A stretch of 16,036 nucleotides of DNA from Candidatus Bathyarchaeota archaeon (lineage in GTDB: Archaea; Thermoproteota; Bathyarchaeia; TCS64). The DNA lies in assembly GCA_016867505.1 (NCBI GenBank), contig VGJH01000007.1, positions 1-16,036 on the forward strand. The letters are read 5' to 3'. Both the position numbers and the translations under genes were made by a program. Position 1 is the first letter of the stretch. The number at the start of each line of letters is the position of its first letter. The notes below the pieces were generated by a model. That model worked only from the letters and a program-made list of their open reading frames with translations. It did not search any database and was not told where the DNA came from. Positions 12,272 through 16,036 of the stretch are shown here, piece after piece.

Positions 12272-13205
12272 ATACTGGTCCTTTCCCTTCCTCTTCTCCG
12301 CCTTCTTCATCTTCTTCGTCGAAATCTCCAGCACCTATTGCGTATAATCGGCGTCCAACTTCTGTAGGTGTTTCAAATAGTTCAATCTCATCATGAATCT
12401 CGCCTGCATCAATCTTTTTGCGTAATTCATGCAGTTTTTCTGTGAGTATCTTTACAGCCTCAGTAACTATTCTTATCGGTGATAGGGCACCTGTTGACTC
12501 GATTGTGAAAACATATTCATCTTTTTTCATGAAATCAATTAATGGTTTAGTTCCTAGAAGGCTTCTGCATGTCTGGCTCTTACTGAATGCTTGGACATTA
12601 ATTACTTTGATTTTTTCAGCCTCATATATTACGCCTTTGGGTGCTTCTTCAACGCATTTCATTGCTAAAGATTGATCTTCAACACTAATCTCTGCAATGT
12701 TTTGGAAAATTGCCATAGATACGGGACTATATTTTGAGTGGGTTTTTCCCTTATTTAATTGTGCATATGCTTCAAATTTAATTGCTTGGTCAGGTGCGAG
12801 TTTTGCTAACATGATGTTTGGTGATACTGGTACAACACTGGGATCAACAGATTTTATGTCACCAGAATATACGGAGTGAATTTCTTCTCCTGCTTCAACA
12901 TTTAGATTTAAGGTTACTCTGCATTTAGGGCATCCCAACTCTGCATTGCAGTCGCATTTTTCTGGTAAAACATAGTTATCGAGATCAGTTTTTAGTGGTA
13001 TTAATCCAATTCTGTGTGCTAGTACTTCATCAGGAATAACTGATGAGTTATCGAAATAGAAAATATCCTCAATAACCATTGAGGGAACCTCAGATAAAAT
13101 GGTTCTTCTTAATGAATTTGCGAAAGCTGCATCGATGCCTTGCACGATGAATTGGATGGTGTCTTCAGTGACACCCAATATTTTTACTTTCAAGACTTTC
13201 ACCAC
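12261..13205 (-). CDS. rpoD: DNA-directed RNA polymerase subunit D (Rpo3)
   Basis: Archaeal counterpart of Rpb3/bacterial alpha, which pairs with subunit L to assemble RNA polymerase. It has 314 residues if started at GTG 13205. Domain features include FANSLRRTILSEVPSMVIED (about 28-47), HRIGLIPLKTD (64-74), CDCNAELGCPKC (Cys84, 86, 92, 95) and PIRIVTEAVKIL near 243-254. The ferredoxin-like insert (about 180-225, KCVEEAPKGV to FSKSQTCRSLL) keeps only Cys184 and Cys213, so the Fe-S cluster of many archaeal D subunits is probably absent. The C-terminus adds an acidic tail (DFDEEDEEGG...). An upstream ATG at 13259 is in frame but would overlap uS11 by 47 nt and add 18 residues with no family match. 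No clear SD supports either start. Confidence 0.93.
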   Translation of the reverse strand: MVKVLKVKILGVTEDTIQFIVQGIDAAFANSLRRTILSEVPSMVIEDIFYFDNSSVIPDEVLAHRIGLIPLKTDLDNYVLPEKCDCNAELGCPKCRVTLNLNVEAGEEIHSVYSGDIKSVDPSVVPVSPNIMLAKLAPDQAIKFEAYAQLNKGKTHSKYSPVSMAIFQNIAEISVEDQSLAMKCVEEAPKGVIYEAEKIKVINVQAFSKSQTCRSLLGTKPLIDFMKKDEYVFTIESTGALSPIRIVTEAVKILTEKLHELRKKIDAGEIHDEIELFETPTEVGRRLYAIGAGDFDEEDEEGGEEEGKGPVYEE

Positions 13206-13212
13206 ACTAGGA

Positions 13213-13605
13213 TTATGGTCTTCTACCTCTTCTACCACCAGGTTTTCTGGTACCATCATGAGGTATCGGAGTTACTTCTTCAATTCGTCCAATCCTGAAT
13301 CCACTACGAGCTAAGATACGTATAGCAGCTTGTGCTCCGGGGCCTGGTGTCTTTGATCCACTTCCACCAGGTGCTCTTACTTTGATGTGTATACCAGTTA
13401 CGCCTTTATCTTTTCCCCAGTCTGCAATCTGCTGCGCAGCTTTCATTGCAGCATAAGGGCTTGGCTTAAGCCTATCTGCTTTGACGAACATTCCACCACT
13501 AGCAAAACCAAAAGTCTCAGCGCCGGTAAGATCAGTCATATGAATTATTGTGTTATTGAAACTGCTGAAAATGTGTACGATTGCCCATTTGTCTTCCGTG
13601 CTCAA
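13213..13605 (-). CDS. rps11: Ribosomal protein uS11
   Basis: Small-subunit platform protein, 130 residues. Core blocks are [59 protein letters not shown], and the conserved basic end [16 protein letters not shown]. The start is TTG at 13605, overlapping the uS4 stop as TTGA and 8 nt after GGAGGG. The start is therefore tied to termination of uS4. Confidence 0.96.
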   Translation of the reverse strand: MSTEDKWAIVHIFSSFNNTIIHMTDLTGAETFGFASGGMFVKADRLKPSPYAAMKAAQQIADWGKDKGVTGIHIKVRAPGGSGSKTPGPGAQAAIRILARSGFRIGRIEEVTPIPHDGTRKPGGRRGRRP

Positions 13606-14150
13606 TCTCTTGGCCCTCCTGCAGCTAAATAGGTTGCCATATCTTGACGTAATGGATGATCTTTATTGTTGTATGGACTGGAAGGAGTGTAATCAATTTG
13701 AGGTTCATCGTCTATCTCAACATTATAACTTGGTGATAGGACTTTCCTGCCTCTAATACTGATGTGCCCGTGAGCAATGAGTTGGCGTGCTTGGAATAAG
13801 CTTTTAGCCAATCCTTTCCTGAAAATAATTGTTTGTAGTCTTCTTTCCAGTAGGTCTTCAACGCTTAATCTTAATACATCTTCGAGTCTGCCATTAGGGC
13901 TCATTAAGCCTTGTTTACTTAATTTAGTTATTAGGGCTTTTTCGCTTATTTCTCTTTCAGCCATTGTTAAGGATAATTGGTCTCTTGCACGACGCCTGAT
14001 TGTGCTTAACTGTGTTCTTATACGCCAAAGTTCTCTCTTGTTACGTAAACCATAAGAACCCAAAAGTTTGAGCTCGCTCATTAAAGCTTCTGTATCGTAT
14101 GGTACTTTTGGGGTAGTAAACTTGCTCTTCTTCTTTTTTGGATCTCCCAT
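13602..14150 (-). CDS. rps4: Ribosomal protein uS4
   Basis: Primary 16S rRNA-binding protein of the 30S body, 182 residues. The N-terminal archaeal-type region is [19 protein letters not shown], followed by [15 protein letters not shown]. The S4 RNA-binding domain (about 103-160) contains [31 protein letters not shown] and [10 protein letters not shown]. The C-terminus is short (AAGGPRD). ATG 14150 lies 6 nt after the uS13 stop, and its SD AGGAGG is in the last uS13 codons, 11 nt upstream. Confidence 0.96.
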   Translation of the reverse strand: MGDPKKKKSKFTTPKVPYDTEALMSELKLLGSYGLRNKRELWRIRTQLSTIRRRARDQLSLTMAEREISEKALITKLSKQGLMSPNGRLEDVLRLSVEDLLERRLQTIIFRKGLAKSLFQARQLIAHGHISIRGRKVLSPSYNVEIDDEPQIDYTPSSPYNNKDHPLRQDMATYLAAGGPRD

Positions 14151-14156
14151 TCCTCA

Positions 14157-14630
14157 TTACGCCTCCTTTTTAGCTGGTTGCTGCTGTTGTTTCTTTGAGA
14201 CGCCGACACTTCGACCTCGACGAGCTGTAGTTTTAGTGTGTTGTCCTCTAACTTTTATTCCTCGAGCATGGCGTTCGCCTTTCCAGCTTCTTGTCTCTCT
14301 CATTAGCTCTATCTCATCTTTAGTCCTGAGATCTAGATCTGATCCTAAAAGGTGGAGATCCTTACCCGTCATTGGGTCTTTGCGGTGATTAACCATCCAC
14401 TTTGGAATACCTACTCCAAGTGGTTTATCAAGGGCTTCCTCCAGTCGCTTTGCTTCTGCGTCTGAGAGGCTCCCCAACCGCAAAGTCGGATCTACACCTA
14501 CAGACTTCGTGATAGATAATGCCATTCTAATACCTACACCCTTGATATCGCTTAAGGCGTAGGGGACAGCCTTGGTTCCATCAAGGTTTGTCCCATGTAT
14601 CCTCACGATGTAATTAAATTCCCTTGACAT
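14157..14630 (-). CDS. rps13: Ribosomal protein uS13
   Basis: Head protein of the 30S subunit that contacts the P-site tRNA and forms the A-site finger bridge, 157 residues. Blocks are REFNYIVRIHGTNLDGTKAV, ALSDIKGVGIRMALSI, WMVNHRKDPMTGKDLHLLGS, RSWKGERHARGIKVRGQHTK and TTARRGRSVGV. The tail is Gln/Lys-rich (KKQQQQPAKKEA). I chose ATG 14630 (MSREFNY), 9 nt after AGGAG. An upstream ATG at 14666 would add 12 unrelated residues. It is the first gene of the rps13-rps4-rps11-rpoD-rpl18e cluster, in the order common in archaea. Confidence 0.95.
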   Translation of the reverse strand: MSREFNYIVRIHGTNLDGTKAVPYALSDIKGVGIRMALSITKSVGVDPTLRLGSLSDAEAKRLEEALDKPLGVGIPKWMVNHRKDPMTGKDLHLLGSDLDLRTKDEIELMRETRSWKGERHARGIKVRGQHTKTTARRGRSVGVSKKQQQQPAKKEA

Positions 14631-14676
14631 TTGGAAATCTCCTAACTGTGCGTAACTGTTTAACATAAAAACGTTG

Positions 14677-14688
14677 CTAAAAAAGGTA
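14677..14688 (-). promoter_or_regulatory. Promoter of the rps13 cluster
   Basis: On minus, ATACCTTTTTTAG is a TATA-like element about 50 bp before the uS13 ATG, in the only gap between uS13 and the next gene. The predicted leader of about 25 nt includes the AGGAG SD. Confidence 0.45.
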
Positions 14689-14721
14689 TGTTAGTTTAAT
14701 TGGCAATTTTAATAATTTTTT

Positions 14722-15810
14722 TTATATAGAGGAAGAGGTTGTTGATACTTCCACGGATGCATTACTAGTCTTAATATTAATTGATAATTTTACATTTGCT
14801 ATATCATAATTAATTGATTTAGCAATTTTGGACGTTTGAGTATTTTTAGTATAGGTAAGGTTAGGTAAATTAAATGTAATTACACTATTTGATGTGGTAG
14901 CATCTATCAAATAACTTGCACCATATTTTCCTACTAATTTTACTGAAGCATTACTAGTCATAATACTGAAGGTACCACTTCTTTCATTCAATAAATATAA
15001 TTCTACTTTACCATTTGAGGTGTCAACATCAACATTTACTGCATCAATATTACCTGTAATCGCTGCGTTCGATGTCTCGCAATTTATTGTCACAGATTTT
15101 ACATAATTTAATCTAATTGCTGCATTTGAGGTGGATAGGGCTAGAGTATTTGATTGAGTGTAGTCTAAAGAAATTTCACCATTACTGGTTTTTAGCACCA
15201 TATCATTAATTTTTGCGCGAGGGAGTTTCAAATCAATTTCAATTGAATATTTTGAAGTTGGTTTTATGCTACTATAACCAAAAGTTAGTTGAAGTACATT
15301 ATTGACTGCTTTTTTATCAAAAGTACTCTTAAGATTTGTTAAGTTATCATTAGCTTCATTTTGAGTTGACCCATATGCTTTTAATTTAATTTCAGCAGAA
15401 TACTCGTTTTTATCCCAGGTCGTAACATATATGTGTCCATTAATTGCATTAAAATCGATGTATGTTTTTTGTTCGATTATTTGTCCTGAATAGCTTTTTG
15501 TGTCGATTGTTGAAAAATTATTGCTTCCCCAATCAATGTTTGGTATAAGATCAATTAAGCCTAAACCCTGAGTGAGAAGTAATGCTATAACTACTCCTCC
15601 TGAAAGACCGCTGACAAGTCGATCTAAATTTAGATTCGGAGTAAACCATCGTAGCATTCCGGATAATACCATAGATCCTCCAATCAGGATTAAAATCAGG
15701 GAAAGTATATTCCATGATAAAGTTATATCACTTAAAAGATACCAACCAACACCTAAACCAAAAAGAAAGCCACCAATCCAAAAAGACGATGAGTCTTTAA
15801 ATGTTGCCAT
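14722..15810 (-). CDS. Membrane-anchored DUF4097-like beta-repeat protein
   Basis: A 362-residue protein with three hydrophobic segments near the N-terminus (about 10-29, 34-53 and 66-84), then a long extracytoplasmic-looking region rich in Ser, Thr and Asn. That region carries a recurring T-S-N motif at residues 208, 227, 246, 264, 285, 306 and 348, mostly 18-21 residues apart. Each motif is flanked by short beta strands (for example LKTSNGEISLDY and LSTSNAAIRLNY). This pattern matches the DUF4097 family and suggests a right-handed beta solenoid with one TSN turn per coil. A surface or adhesin-like role is possible, but the function is unknown. The start at ATG 15810 has no clear SD; a TATA element lies upstream at 15853-15860. 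Confidence 0.75.
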   Translation of the reverse strand: MATFKDSSSFWIGGFLFGLGVGWYLLSDITLSWNILSLILILIGGSMVLSGMLRWFTPNLNLDRLVSGLSGGVVIALLLTQGLGLIDLIPNIDWGSNNFSTIDTKSYSGQIIEQKTYIDFNAINGHIYVTTWDKNEYSAEIKLKAYGSTQNEANDNLTNLKSTFDKKAVNNVLQLTFGYSSIKPTSKYSIEIDLKLPRAKINDMVLKTSNGEISLDYTQSNTLALSTSNAAIRLNYVKSVTINCETSNAAITGNIDAVNVDVDTSNGKVELYLLNERSGTFSIMTSNASVKLVGKYGASYLIDATTSNSVITFNLPNLTYTKNTQTSKIAKSINYDIANVKLSINIKTSNASVEVSTTSSSI

Positions 15811-15850
15811 GTTTTTCAGTTTCGGGAAGCGAGATAAAAGATTATCTAAG

Positions 15851-15866
15851 TTTTTATAAATATTAT
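15851..15866 (-). promoter_or_regulatory. Promoter of the DUF4097-like gene
   Basis: On minus, AATATTTATAAAAAC is a good TATA box about 45 bp before the ATG. The gap to the upstream Lrp/AsnC-type gene is only 72 bp. Confidence 0.5.
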
Positions 15867-15882
15867 TAGAAATTAAAAATTT

Positions 15883-16036
15883 TTAATCATTAATAACTGG
15901 TTCACCATAGGTGATTAAAGTTATTGTGCTTTTTACGTACTCAACGCGTCGAATATTGTTAAAAACTACTTCTTTTACTTTATCCATGTTATCTGCTTCT
16001 ACTTCAACCAGAATATCATATATTCCATAGAGGCTA
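15883..16036 (-). CDS. Lrp/AsnC-type ligand-binding (RAM) domain protein, C-terminal part
   Basis: An open frame entering from the window edge on the minus strand gives 50 residues and a TAA at 15883-15885. It reads YGIYDILVEVEADNMDKV, then FNNIRRVEYVKSTITLIT, and ends YGEPVIND. This is the last alpha-beta-beta part of the AsnC/Lrp effector domain (GxYDI...VEA...I..I.GV.ST.T). The N-terminus is missing, so I cannot tell a full Lrp/AsnC regulator with a helix-turn-helix from a stand-alone RAM domain. Such proteins bind amino acids, which is of interest near the ilv genes, but it is 5 kb away and in another transcription unit. Confidence 0.8.
   Translation of the reverse strand, partial: SLYGIYDILVEVEADNMDKVKEVVFNNIRRVEYVKSTITLITYGEPVIND

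Noticed and set aside
12272..12334. N-terminal extension of eL18
   Set aside because: The extension is the out-of-frame reading of the rpoD acidic tail; the conserved protein begins at ATG 12271.
13205..13259. Upstream ATG extension of RpoD
   Set aside because: It would overlap the conserved basic end of uS11 by 47 nt and has no SD; family members begin near the GTG. The start nonetheless remains uncertain.
1..16036. CRISPR arrays, insertion sequences, integrases
   Set aside because: No regularly spaced repeats, transposase or integrase frames were seen; the duplicated ilvBN is a gene duplication without flanking mobile elements.

Overview
This window comes from an archaeon. The evidence is a transcription factor B gene, the archaeal RNA polymerase subunit D, a eukaryote-like ribosomal cluster (uS13-uS4-uS11-RpoD-eL18), the archaeal CoA enzyme phosphopantoate--beta-alanine ligase, and promoters with a recurring BRE/TATA form (AAACC followed by TTTTTA, TTTATA or TTTAAA). 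The DNA is AT-rich, Shine-Dalgarno sites are common, and TTG and GTG starts are used. A Thermoproteota/Bathyarchaeia-like organism is my guess, but the window alone cannot prove it.

Layout. Positions 1-1194 (minus): ketopantoate reductase (cut by the window edge) and phosphopantoate--beta-alanine ligase, which take ketoisovalerate-derived ketopantoate toward CoA. Positions 1195-1567: divergent promoter region with a long leader for the first ilv operon. Positions 1568-4747 (plus): ilvB-ilvN-ilvC. Positions 4765-5987 (minus): a TFB gene preceded by a small unknown gene, convergent with ilvC. Positions 5988-6123: divergent promoter region with a perfect 14-bp direct repeat. Positions 6124-8410 (plus): a long TrmB-like regulator and a MEDS-domain sensor protein. 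Positions 8411-8628: a second leader that shares elements with the first. Positions 8629-10804 (plus): a second ilvB-ilvN pair. Positions 10932-11732: a P-type cation ATPase reduced to its two ends. Positions 11776-11852 (minus): tRNA-Lys(CTT) with an encoded CCA. Positions 11924-14630 (minus): the ribosomal/RNA polymerase cluster. Positions 14722-15810 (minus): a membrane-anchored DUF4097-like beta-repeat protein. Positions 15883-16036 (minus): the end of an Lrp/AsnC-type (RAM) domain.

The theme is branched-chain amino acid and CoA-precursor synthesis. Two acetohydroxyacid synthases feed one ketol-acid reductoisomerase, and the valine-pathway ketoacid is shared with the divergent pantothenate genes. 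Transcription regulators (TFB, TrmB-like, MEDS) sit between the two ilv operons.

The most unusual signal is in the leaders of the two ilvB genes. Each has an AAACCTTTTTA promoter followed by two small, overlapping, SD-preceded reading frames. One frame in each encodes a peptide beginning MGYCF (then I or V). The other begins at a shared GAAATGAATGG block. Each SD can pair with a CTCC/TCC-type segment just upstream of it. This looks like an undescribed archaeal leader or attenuation-type element, or a pair of micro-genes. It rests on two copies in one window and needs comparative data.
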